The position numbers and the translations under genes were made by a program. The notes beneath the pieces are model-generated. The model made no database searches, was not told where the DNA came from, and worked only from the letters and a program-made list of their open reading frames with translations. This document shows, in pieces, positions 22,784 to 30,466 of a stretch of 37,837 bases of DNA. Source of the stretch: a bacterium (GTDB lineage Bacteria > Armatimonadota > Chthonomonadetes > Chthonomonadales > JAMCWF01); assembly GCA_021842405.1 (NCBI GenBank), contig JAKBZR010000025.1, positions 1-37,837 on the forward strand. Direction: 5' to 3'. Position 1 is the first letter of the stretch, and each line of letters begins with the position of its first letter.

Positions 22784-24655
22784 TTAATGAACCACATAGT
22801 CCAACAGCCGCAACTGAATCCCGGTCTCACCCCGATATTGATTGTACTCCGGTATGAAGCAGATGTCCACCCGACTCGCCGGTTTCAACGGGCGCATGAG
22901 ATGGTTGGAATGACTCGTCTTACCATTTAATACGTCGCCGCTCCCCCATTCGATTGCAACCCGAATGGCTTTCGACTGAGCGGCGCCTTGATTGCCGGCC
23001 GCGTAGCGAGCGGGTTTGTCGTCCTGCACAACGATTCGCAAATGGCTGCCATCCGATCCAAACGCCTCCGCTTTAACCACGGTAAGGTCTCGGGCGCAAA
23101 AGATCGGCTCCGGGTTGCCGCGTCCAAACGGCTCCAGTTGAGCGATCGCGGCCATCAAGCCGTCGTTTACATCGGCTAGACTTATTTCCGCCTCGATATC
23201 GAGCGTCGGGACTAAATCTTCGGGGGTTAGTGCGATGCTGGCAATTTCGCGCATTCGATGGGAGAATTCGGGAATCGCATCGCGCTCGATCGCAAAACCG
23301 GCCGCATGGGAATGGCCGCCGTACTCGATAAGTAGATCAGAGGCTTGGGTGATCGCCTTAAGCAGATGAAACGGCCGGATGCTGCGCGCGGAGCCGCGTC
23401 CGATACCGTTCTGCCGGTTCATTGAAATTAAGATGGTTGGCCGGTAAAACAGCTCAACCACCCTGCTGGCCACAATGCCAATTACACCGGAATGCCACTC
23501 TTCACCGGAGAGCACAATGCAGCGCATTTCCGGATCGAAGCCCTCCTTGGACCCGGCGATTCGCTGAACGACCTCACCCAGCACCCGTTTCTGCTCCAGT
23601 TGGCGGTCGCTGTTGCTGGCATCGAGCAACCGGGCGAGACGTTCCGCCTGCTCCGATTCGGTGGCCATCAGCAGGTCGAGTGCGTACTGTGAATCGTTCA
23701 TCCGACCCACCGCATTCAACCGGGGTCCGATGCGGAACCCAATTGAGCGGGAATCGAGATGCTTGGCATCGCAGCCGGCGACCTGCATCAGCGATTTGAG
23801 GCCGGGCTTTCGGGTGGAGGCTAAAGCTCGAAGCCCCTGCGCCAAGATAACCCGGTTTTCACCGAGTATGGGCATGATGTCGGTCACGGTACCGATGGCG
23901 GCCAGGTCCAGAAAGGCGGACCGGTAGCGCTCCACTTTTAACCCCATCTCCTGAGCGAGCGCCTCTCCGAGTCTAAAGGCCACGCCTACGCCGGCCAAAT
24001 CCCGAAACGGGTAGCGGCTATCCGCGCGCTGAGGGTTTACCACTGCCGTGCACTGCGGCAACTCAGAACCGGGCTGATGGTGGTCGGTGATGATAAGGTC
24101 AATGCCTGCTTCCCGGGCCATCTCGGCCTCCTCCATGCGCTGGATCCCGCAATCGGTGGTGAGGATCAAATTTGTGTGCTCACGCTGAGCGCGGGCGATG
24201 ACCGCCTCGCGCAGATCATAGCCGTCGCGCTGTCGGTGCGGCACGTAAGGCAGTATGCCGAAAATCCCATCCTCATCGCCGGCATGGTGGAGGTTACGCC
24301 GGATTGCGCGCAGCACCTTCGTCCACAGAGCGGTGGAGGTTATACCGTCGCCGTCGTAATCGCCGTGAATTAATATCCGTTGGTTCTCTCTCAGCGCGAT
24401 GGCGAGCCGCTCAACGGCCGCTTTCGCATCGGGCAGCAGGTAGGGGTCATTTAAACGGTCGAGCGTTGGGTTCAAGAACTCCGCCGCATCGGATGGATTG
24501 GAAATGCCTCGATTGACCAAAAGCAGGGCGGTTAGCGGCGGTATCCCCAATTCCTGGGAGAGCTTTTGAACCGGCTCCGATGGAACGCCGCCTCCTAAGA
24601 GCACCCACTCCCGTTTTAGTCGAGATTGTTTCTTATCCAGTCCATCCTCCGTCAA
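22784..24655 (-). CDS. recJ: Single-stranded-DNA-specific exonuclease RecJ
   Basis: A 623-residue 5'-3' ssDNA exonuclease used in recombination and mismatch repair. DHH-family motifs are in order: HGDYDGDGITSTAL (97-110, metal-binding Asp residues), TTDCGIQ (166-172), and DHHQPGSELP (191-200). The DHHA1 part contains GGHSHAAGFAI (about 420) and the C-terminal OB-like domain follows. Length and motif spacing fit RecJ. A TTG at 24655 gives the longest form; GGAGG lies just downstream of it, near a CTG codon, so the exact start is uncertain. Confidence 0.92.
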   Translation of the reverse strand: MTEDGLDKKQSRLKREWVLLGGGVPSEPVQKLSQELGIPPLTALLLVNRGISNPSDAAEFLNPTLDRLNDPYLLPDAKAAVERLAIALRENQRILIHGDYDGDGITSTALWTKVLRAIRRNLHHAGDEDGIFGILPYVPHRQRDGYDLREAVIARAQREHTNLILTTDCGIQRMEEAEMAREAGIDLIITDHHQPGSELPQCTAVVNPQRADSRYPFRDLAGVGVAFRLGEALAQEMGLKVERYRSAFLDLAAIGTVTDIMPILGENRVILAQGLRALASTRKPGLKSLMQVAGCDAKHLDSRSIGFRIGPRLNAVGRMNDSQYALDLLMATESEQAERLARLLDASNSDRQLEQKRVLGEVVQRIAGSKEGFDPEMRCIVLSGEEWHSGVIGIVASRVVELFYRPTILISMNRQNGIGRGSARSIRPFHLLKAITQASDLLIEYGGHSHAAGFAIERDAIPEFSHRMREIASIALTPEDLVPTLDIEAEISLADVNDGLMAAIAQLEPFGRGNPEPIFCARDLTVVKAEAFGSDGSHLRIVVQDDKPARYAAGNQGAAQSKAIRVAIEWGSGDVLNGKTSHSNHLMRPLKPASRVDICFIPEYNQYRGETGIQLRLLDYVVH

Positions 24656-25246
24656 TGCGCCGCCATCCTCCCTGCCGGTACATGCCCGAACGCAGTCAGG
24701 TCAAATCTGCAAGGTTCATCGGCGATCAACGAAGGCCGACGTTCAGCCATTATTATAGGTGATATGACGGCCGGCGCGCAACGTGCGGATGCGGCCGTAA
24801 CAGTTCAGTTTTATGGGAGTGATTTTCGTTCGCCCCCACCCCAGCCCTCCCCGCAAGCGGAGAGGGAGTTGATTATTGCTATAGGGGTAAAGCCTGCTGC
24901 CTAAATTACCCACAGGACTGAACTCTTACATGCGGCTCACCTGAAAGCGGTCAATCTTCTTCCCGCCCTGATCTACACTAATTAAAGAGGTGGAAAGTGT
25001 CTCACTCTATATTGGCACATAGGGACCGGCGGATAATTTTAGGCGATTTATTGAATTTCCAGTTGAATTCGGGAACATCCGACTGATTTGGCACGTTATA
25101 TAAGAGAGTGAGTCGCGGACGAAGTTGCCAATGAAGGACAGCGGTATGAGCCGATGACTCGCTGCGGGTAGCAACGCGGCGCACTGGATATTATTAAGTG
25201 TACTGCGATTGAATCAATCTCAACGTGGCCTTGTGGAGGATGCAGG
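24656..25246. other. Gene-free interval between recJ and khpA
   Basis: A 591-bp stretch between divergent genes. It holds one interspersed repeat (24797-24929). From 24930 on I see no convincing ORF, tRNA, SRP RNA or tmRNA core. The right end must contain the khpA promoter and ends with GGAGGATGCAGG before the start codon. Confidence 0.6.
24797..24929. repeat. Interspersed repeat with inverted ends, copy A
   Basis: A 133-bp element. Ends 24797-24817 and 24909-24929 are inverted copies (17 of 21 positions, core AGTTCAG/CTGAACT). The inside carries CGCCCCCACCCCAGCCCTCC, GGGAGTTGAT and GCCTGCTGCCTAA, shared with the copy at 32.2 kb. It has no ORF, so it is MITE-like or a REP-type unit. Confidence 0.7.
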
Positions 25247-25489
25247 ATGAAGGAATTTATTGAACAGTTGGTTCAGGCAGTCGTCGACATGCCTGAACAA
25301 GTGCAGGTAGATGAAGTGCCTAGCGAAGTCGCAACAACCTACCGGGTATATGTCGCTCCGGAAGATTTGGGGAAAGCAATCGGCAAACAGGGCCGGATTG
25401 CTAACGCGATGCGGGTCCTGGCCAAAGCCAGCGCAATGAAAGAGAAGAAAAAGGTCTATTTGGAAGTCGTAGCGGCTCCGCCTGCGTAA
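25247..25489 (+). CDS. khpA: KH-domain RNA-binding protein KhpA
   Basis: An 80-residue single KH-domain protein. MKEFIEQLVQAVVDMPEQVQV, then EDLGKAIGKQGRIANAMRVLAKA contains the GxxG loop (GKQG) that contacts RNA. Length and sequence fit KhpA/YlqC, which pairs with KhpB (EloR) to regulate cell elongation and sRNA/mRNA turnover in Firmicutes. The usual neighbours (rpsP, rimM, trmD) are absent; it is a monocistronic unit ended by a strong terminator. GGAGGATGCAGG precedes the ATG. Confidence 0.88.
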   Translation: MKEFIEQLVQAVVDMPEQVQVDEVPSEVATTYRVYVAPEDLGKAIGKQGRIANAMRVLAKASAMKEKKKVYLEVVAAPPA

Positions 25490-25512
25490 ATTCATACACC
25501 GTGCGGCATGCT

Positions 25513-25555
25513 AAAGGGGGTGGCTGTGGATACAATACAGTACACTCCCTTTTTT
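25513..25555 (+). terminator. Rho-independent terminator of khpA
   Basis: AAAGGGGGTG...CTGT pairs with ACAG...CACTCCCTTT with few mismatches, and a run of T follows directly. This is the clearest intrinsic terminator in the window and separates khpA from the che genes. Confidence 0.75.
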
Positions 25556-25588
25556 ACTGCCTCCCCCAGTAAATAAATTCTTCTCTAG

Positions 25589-25616
25589 TTTGGCCGCAAA
25601 ACTCCAACAATATGAT
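25589..25616 (+). promoter_or_regulatory. Possible promoter of the cheW-cheA-hdod operon
   Basis: TTTGGC (25589-25594) and TATGAT (25611-25616) are 16 bases apart, just after the khpA terminator and before cheW. The -35 match is weak. Confidence 0.35.
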
Positions 25617-25652
25617 GGGTGAACAAGCCAAAGCGAGGGGAGAAGTAAGCCG

Positions 25653-26183
25653 GTGTCAACTCACGAATCGGACGAACGCCAGCACGCCGTCTTCAAAATC
25701 GGGGATCAACGCTACGCGATCGGGATCGAGAGCGTTCAAGAGATCATTCGGGTACCGAAAGTTACCGCGTTGCCCGGAACTTCCGGAGGGCTGGTGGGCT
25801 TAATTAATCTTCGCGGCAATATCCTGCCATTGTTCGACGCTGGCCGGTGTCTTCAACTTTCGACCTCAATCATCAATCAAGCCAAGCACGTGATCATTCT
25901 CGCCAGTGAAAAAGGGATGGTCGGCTTATTGGTGGATGAAGTGATCGAAGTTTGCTCACTCGATGAAGTGGCCGAGCCGGAAAAGTTGCTCCCTAGCGCC
26001 GATCAGTTCGATGGTTCCGTCGAAGGAATCAGCATTTACGGAGATGGGCTTGTAATCCGGCTGAACGCGGATCAATTGTTGACGGCAAAAGCAGTGCATT
26101 ATTTCCAATCCCATCCCGAACACCCGGTCAACACACCCAATATGATTGTTGAAGGCGCTGGCGCCGGACCAAAATTAGAATAA
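25653..26183 (+). CDS. CheW-like chemotaxis adaptor protein
   Basis: A 176-residue CheW-domain protein. The core (VFKIGDQRYAIGIESVQEIIRVPKVTALPGTSGGLVGLINLRGNILPLFDAG, then VIILASEKGMVGLLVDEVIEVCSLDE) matches the two-beta-barrel adaptor that couples receptors to CheA. Start GTG follows AGGGGAG at a spacing of about 11 bases. The C-terminal about 30 residues beyond the domain are variable. It starts an operon with CheA and an HDOD protein. No methyl-accepting receptor, CheY, CheR or CheB is in the window. Confidence 0.88.
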   Translation: MSTHESDERQHAVFKIGDQRYAIGIESVQEIIRVPKVTALPGTSGGLVGLINLRGNILPLFDAGRCLQLSTSIINQAKHVIILASEKGMVGLLVDEVIEVCSLDEVAEPEKLLPSADQFDGSVEGISIYGDGLVIRLNADQLLTAKAVHYFQSHPEHPVNTPNMIVEGAGAGPKLE

Positions 26184-26221
26184 CTCGACAGCATTCACTT
26201 TGCCTCCGATCGGAAAAAAGA

Positions 26222-27934
26222 TTGTCAAATTCATCAAAATCCCGCTATACGGCAGCCGTATTGGAGGAGATGGCGGAGCACGTCTCGTCAATGGAGCGCG
26301 ATATCATCCAAATCAGCGATCACCAAACCGATGATCTCATTGCTTCGCTGTTCCGATCCGCTCATTCATTGAAGGGGGCCGCTCAGGCGTTGGGATTTCA
26401 ATCCTTGGGTGGAGTCGCCCACGCGATGGAGGACCTATTCGATGGGCTGAGAAATGGGCGCATTAAGGTAACGCAGTACCTTGTCGAAGCGCTGCTGAGT
26501 GGGGTTGACCTTATTCGAGGGCTTGGCCAAGAGATCGCCGCGAGCGGCAACTGCACAACTGATGTGGGCCGGTTCGTCGGTTACCTTCGCGCTCTGGCTG
26601 AATCTCCGGATAAACCATCAAAGTCGGCTGAGGCCAACCATCGCGATCAACCCGGTGCGGAAAACGATCCTCCATCGTTATTGACCGAGGATTATGAAAG
26701 GCAGAGATGGTCAAACCAGAGCGCCTCCGCTGAACCGGCGACCGTTCGCATTGATGTGAGGCGGTTGGATCGAGTGATGAATCTGGTGGGAGAGCTGCTC
26801 GTTGAACGCGCCGACTTCAACCTGATTGCCGCTCAATTGAAACGGGAAATGGTCAGCTCGGAGGCAGTCGAGCGACTTGAATCCTTAACCGACCATCTTG
26901 CACGCACCTCCGAAGAGATGCAATATGAGGTTTTACAAGCACGTCTGTTACCGCTTGATCGGGTATTCAACCGGTTCCCGCGAATCACTTTCGAACTGGC
27001 GCAGAAACTCGGCAAAAAGGTTGAGCTTGAGGTTCGCGGTGAGGAGACGGAAATAGACCGCTCGGTCGCTGAGTTGATTGTAGATCCCCTCACGCAAATG
27101 ATTCGCAATAGTGTGGATCACGGTATCGAAACGCCGGAGGAGCGCGCGCGTTCGGGCAAACGTGAAAACGGCCGCATCACGCTCAAAGCCTGGCATGCCG
27201 GAAACCGGGTCATCATTGAAATCAGCGATGACGGCCGCGGGTTGGATACCGAAAAATTGAAGAGGTCGGCGATAAAAAAAGGCTTTATCACCGAGGACGA
27301 ACTGGCGCAGCTCAGCGACGATAAGGCTAATCAACTGATATTCCTGCCCGGAATCACGACCTCCACAATCCCAACCAGCGTTTCAGGACGAGGGGTTGGG
27401 CTTGATGTCGCTCGATACAACCTTCAGAAGATGGGCGCTGAGATCGAGGTGAAATCCATAGAGGGTCAGGGCGTTGTTTTTCGATTAAAGCTACCGCTTA
27501 CACTGGCAATTGTGCGTGGCGCCCTGGTTTTGGTGGATGATATCCAGTGCATATTACCGCTGGCCTTCATCGAAGCGGCTACCCGGGTGCCGACCACCTC
27601 GCTGGAAAACCTTCAAGGTCAACCATTGATGAGATATCAAGGGAGTAATGTACCGGTTTTCTGGTTGCGTAATTTGTTGGGATTAAAAAACGGTCGGTCG
27701 CAAAGTGATGAGGATGATGTCCAGATCGTGATCGTAAATCAGGACAGGCGCCGATTTGCGCTGGCGGTTGATAGCCTGATCGGGGAGCAGGAGATCGTGC
27801 TGAAAAAATTAAGCGGTTTGGCCGACGAGGTTCCCTTTATTTCAGGGGTGACGCTGCTGGAATGCGGCAGGGTTGGGCTGGTACTGGATTTGTTTCAAAT
27901 TGCCGATAATATTTATCAATACAAGAGAGGATGA
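26222..27934 (+). CDS. CheA-type histidine kinase lacking a P2 domain
   Basis: A 570-residue kinase. The P1 Hpt domain has the phospho-His in FRSAHSLKGAAQALGF (His48). A Pro/Ser/Asp-rich linker (about 125-170) stands where the P2 response-regulator docking domain would be. P3 dimerisation (about 175-250), P4 ATPase (N-box MIRNSVDHGIETPEER about 293-308, G1 DDGRG 336-340, G2 SGRGVGLDV about 390) and P5 CheW-like (about 428-570) follow. The start appears to be TTG 26222 with GGAAAAAAGA upstream. Its stop overlaps the HDOD start by 4 bases. It could control pili or another output. Confidence 0.9.
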   Translation: MSNSSKSRYTAAVLEEMAEHVSSMERDIIQISDHQTDDLIASLFRSAHSLKGAAQALGFQSLGGVAHAMEDLFDGLRNGRIKVTQYLVEALLSGVDLIRGLGQEIAASGNCTTDVGRFVGYLRALAESPDKPSKSAEANHRDQPGAENDPPSLLTEDYERQRWSNQSASAEPATVRIDVRRLDRVMNLVGELLVERADFNLIAAQLKREMVSSEAVERLESLTDHLARTSEEMQYEVLQARLLPLDRVFNRFPRITFELAQKLGKKVELEVRGEETEIDRSVAELIVDPLTQMIRNSVDHGIETPEERARSGKRENGRITLKAWHAGNRVIIEISDDGRGLDTEKLKRSAIKKGFITEDELAQLSDDKANQLIFLPGITTSTIPTSVSGRGVGLDVARYNLQKMGAEIEVKSIEGQGVVFRLKLPLTLAIVRGALVLVDDIQCILPLAFIEAATRVPTTSLENLQGQPLMRYQGSNVPVFWLRNLLGLKNGRSQSDEDDVQIVIVNQDRRRFALAVDSLIGEQEIVLKKLSGLADEVPFISGVTLLECGRVGLVLDLFQIADNIYQYKRG

Positions 27935-28842
27935 CAGGGATGGCGCAGAGCGCACAATTTACTCAGATTGATCGCGATTTATTGCAAGAGACCCTCCAAA
28001 AAAAGTTATCTGACTTGCCACCGCTCCCGGCCGTGGTCAATCGAATTATCTTGACCGTGAATGATCCGAGCACCACCGCTGAGGATTTAAACCGACTCAT
28101 TTCAATGGATCAGGCCTTGGCCGCAAAAATTCTCCGGATTGTAAATTCATCTTACTACGGTTTTCCGCGCCGGGTCAGCACGGTAACTCACGCAGTCGTC
28201 ATATTAGGCTTCAATACGGTGCGAAACCTGGTGATGGGCATCTCCGCCTTCGGAGCGCTGGCACAGGGGAGTGAGTACGGAGTAAAGCGCTATGAGTTCT
28301 GGCGACACGCAGTGGCTACCGCTGTTGCGGCCAGTGTGACGGCTAAACGGAAGCTGCCCAAAGCACGAAGCGTCATTGAGGAGGTCTTCATCGCCGGCCT
28401 TCTGCACGACATGGGACTGCTCTATCTGGACACTCAGTTGCCGGTGCAATATGCCATCTTGTTGGGTGAAGCGCAACGGGCCTCTATTTCCATCGAGGAG
28501 GCTGAACAGGCGATATTAGGGATGGATCATATGCAGATCGGCCAGTCAATCGCTGAGCACTGGAATTTTCCGGCTTCACTGGCCACCGCTATCGGACAGC
28601 ATAGTCGCCCCGACCCGCAGAGCGAATATTTCAGGTCGGCAGCCGTCATTCACTGCGCGGATTGGGTTGCATGGCAAATCGGTGCTGGAATAAGCTGCCT
28701 GGTGCACAACAGCCGGATGTCAAAACCGGTCTATGATTGGCTGGGATTTTCGGAGCAGGATTTCGATTGGCTTATTCGGGATATTCAAGCGAAGTTCAGC
28801 GGAGCCGAAGAGATGGTGGGCAGCTTGGCTGCCGCCGCCTAG
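27931..28842 (+). CDS. HDOD-domain signalling protein
   Basis: A 303-residue protein with an HDOD domain over most of its length: LSDLPPLPAVVNRIILTVNDPSTTAEDLNRLISMDQALAAKILRIVNSSYYGFPRRVSTVTHAVVILGFNTVRNLVMG. It keeps an HD pair in AGLLHDMGLLYLD and AIGQHSRPD, so some phosphohydrolase residues survive. HDOD proteins often act in chemotaxis-like and stress signalling. ATGA overlap with CheA indicates translational coupling; ATG 27940 with ACAGGG is an alternative start. Confidence 0.88.
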   Translation: MTGMAQSAQFTQIDRDLLQETLQKKLSDLPPLPAVVNRIILTVNDPSTTAEDLNRLISMDQALAAKILRIVNSSYYGFPRRVSTVTHAVVILGFNTVRNLVMGISAFGALAQGSEYGVKRYEFWRHAVATAVAASVTAKRKLPKARSVIEEVFIAGLLHDMGLLYLDTQLPVQYAILLGEAQRASISIEEAEQAILGMDHMQIGQSIAEHWNFPASLATAIGQHSRPDPQSEYFRSAAVIHCADWVAWQIGAGISCLVHNSRMSKPVYDWLGFSEQDFDWLIRDIQAKFSGAEEMVGSLAAAA

Positions 28843-28854
28843 CAATTGGCAAGA

Positions 28855-28903
28855 AAGCCGGGCCATTTCGGCAAATGAGCAAGGTATCGAAATCGCCCGG
28901 CTT
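28855..28903. terminator. Bidirectional hairpin between convergent genes
   Basis: AAGCCGGGC (28855-28863) plus ATTTCG (28865-28870) pairs with CGAAAT (28888-28893) plus GCCCGGCTT (28895-28903) around a 17-base loop, with one mismatch between the two stem parts. It sits between the HDOD gene and the convergent lipoprotein gene, where a shared terminator is expected. The U-tract is short. Confidence 0.55.
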
Positions 28904-28922
28904 AAGTCAACCAGCCGTTAAT

Positions 28923-29351
28923 TCAAACGGCTATCGGTGGTGTGATCGTTACCGACACGCTGTGCGATTCGTTGGTCACGGTATCGGTCCCGTTAATCGT
29001 AATGGTAACGGGAGATGTGGGTGGCATCGATTCCACGGTATTAATGGTCAATGTGCTGTTTACCGATGAGGAACCGGGTGCCACTGATGGGCTAGAGAAG
29101 CTGACCGGCCAGCTCGATCCGGTTGCATTCAACTGAATGGTTCCGGTATAACCCGGTGTGCCGGTTACGGTCACTATAACCGTCATGGTTGTGCGATTCG
29201 TGAAGGCTTGGGAGGAAGGGCTGGCACTGATCGAAAAGTGATTGGTTCCGACCGATAGTTTTGTTGAGGTGAAAGTGTTATCGGAGCCGCAGCCGGCTGC
29301 TGCAATTAACAGGGCGATCGCTACGAGTTGGTAAATGCGGCTTACTCTCAT
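28923..29351 (-). CDS. Ig-like beta-domain lipoprotein
   Basis: A 142-residue secreted protein. The signal peptide ends in a lipobox (AAAGC, Cys21), so it should be lipid-anchored. The rest is a Thr/Ser-rich beta-sandwich (FSISASPSSQAFTNRTTMTVIVTVTGTPGYTGTIQL, then TVNGTDTVTNESHSVSVTI) of the kind seen in bacterial Ig-like repeats. The function is unknown. It follows the outer-membrane barrel gene by 36 bp on the same strand and may be expressed with it. Confidence 0.7.
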   Translation of the reverse strand: MRVSRIYQLVAIALLIAAAGCGSDNTFTSTKLSVGTNHFSISASPSSQAFTNRTTMTVIVTVTGTPGYTGTIQLNATGSSWPVSFSSPSVAPGSSSVNSTLTINTVESMPPTSPVTITINGTDTVTNESHSVSVTITPPIAV

Positions 29352-29387
29352 TGTCTGATTCTCCTTCTTTAAGCAATTCCTGTCCCG

Positions 29388-30200
29388 TTAGCGCCGAAAT
29401 GTGGCGCCAAAGTAAAACGCGGAGCTTCCCCCCAACCCCGGCGTCATGCTGAAGCCAGTGGTGGAACCGAGTCCATTGGTGACACCGAGATCCATTGTAA
29501 AGCTATAGTTCAGCGGGTTCGGTGTGTAACGGATCGCTACCCCCCACACTTCAGCGCTCTCTCGATTACCCGTAAAGGCGTTGCGGGTGTTGTCTCCGGC
29601 CAGTATGCCGGTGACATCGCCCACCAGTGCGATCTGATTGGTGACCCGAACGTGTAATCCACCGCCCAATCCAACCAGGGCGTTGTCTTTAATCAGCACC
29701 GCTTTCGGGACTAGATATAGGGTAAGACGGTGGCCCAATGGGTGCTCCATGGGGAGCTGTCCACTGAAAAAGACGTCCTTTTGAGCGGGCGTGTCGGCGA
29801 TCGTTAAACCGATTTCGGCCGCTATATTGGTTGTGTGCATCGGTCGAAATTTGGCAAGAAATTCGAATTCGTTGCCGCCATGACGGATCGAGGCAAAGCC
29901 GGTATTCACCAGATTCTTAGTTCCACCCATGGTTGCTCGAAATATCAAGCCGAGGTTTTGGCGGAAGGCATAATCGGCCTCGATAGATCCGTAAAAGTTG
30001 TCCTCCAGTGAACCGAATGGCCTTAAATCAAAGTGATAGGACGCCAAACCTTTGGGTGGAATGTAGGGAGTATCCAGATTCACCAGCCGGTCAGTTTCCG
30101 GTCGAGCCGTGCCGCCTGGCTCTTGGGCGAGTGCAGCTTTGGCAAGGGTCAGTGTTACACCGGCGAGCATCAGCAACAGATGCGCTCTGCAGATTTTCAA
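29388..30200 (-). CDS. Outer-membrane beta-barrel protein of unknown function
   Basis: A 270-residue protein with a signal peptide (MKICRAHLLLMLAGVTLTLAKAALAQ). About ten amphipathic strands follow, alternating with aromatic residues (YGSIEADYAFRQNLGLIFRA, EFEFLAKFRP, HRLTLYLVPKAVL, YSFTMDLGVTNGLG), ending in an aromatic strand and a basic end (SAFYFGATFRR). This fits a small outer-membrane barrel. I do not recognise a specific family. The lipoprotein gene downstream is on the same strand. Confidence 0.7.
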   Translation of the reverse strand: MKICRAHLLLMLAGVTLTLAKAALAQEPGGTARPETDRLVNLDTPYIPPKGLASYHFDLRPFGSLEDNFYGSIEADYAFRQNLGLIFRATMGGTKNLVNTGFASIRHGGNEFEFLAKFRPMHTTNIAAEIGLTIADTPAQKDVFFSGQLPMEHPLGHRLTLYLVPKAVLIKDNALVGLGGGLHVRVTNQIALVGDVTGILAGDNTRNAFTGNRESAEVWGVAIRYTPNPLNYSFTMDLGVTNGLGSTTGFSMTPGLGGSSAFYFGATFRR

Positions 30201-30307
30201 TTCAATGTTCTCCTCTCTTTGCTGTCTGCTGGATCAAATCCGTTAAAACGCTCTTAATATTTATATTTTCAGTATACGACAATTGCCTGCCTGTTTCCTG
30301 CTGGGTT

Positions 30308-30376
30308 GTAATATCTCAGTTTTGTGGGAATGATTTTCGTTCGCCCCCACCCCAGCCTCGCTGCTCCCGCTTGTGG
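30308..30376. repeat. Interspersed repeat, truncated copy B
   Basis: Only the left part of the element is present: GTAA...CAGTTTTGTGGG, then ATGATTTTCGTTCGCCCCCA and CCCCAGCC, nearly identical to copy A at 24810-24847. The right half is missing, replaced by unrelated sequence. Confidence 0.6.
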
Positions 30377-30466
30377 ATTTCAAACGCAGTTCGGAATATG
30401 CAGAACCTATACATTATTACATTGCCGGATAAACAAGTCGCTTAACTTCTAGAAAGAAGAGCTCAC

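Noticed and set aside
25090-25112. TGGCAC followed by an AT-rich stretch, similar to a sigma54 -24 element
   Set aside because: The required GC of the -12 element (TTGCA) is missing; the sequence reads TATAAG instead.
24930-25246. Possible structural RNA (SRP, 6S or similar) in the gap before khpA
   Set aside because: I looked for the conserved SRP core, tmRNA tag and tRNA arms and did not find any; no long stable stem stands out.
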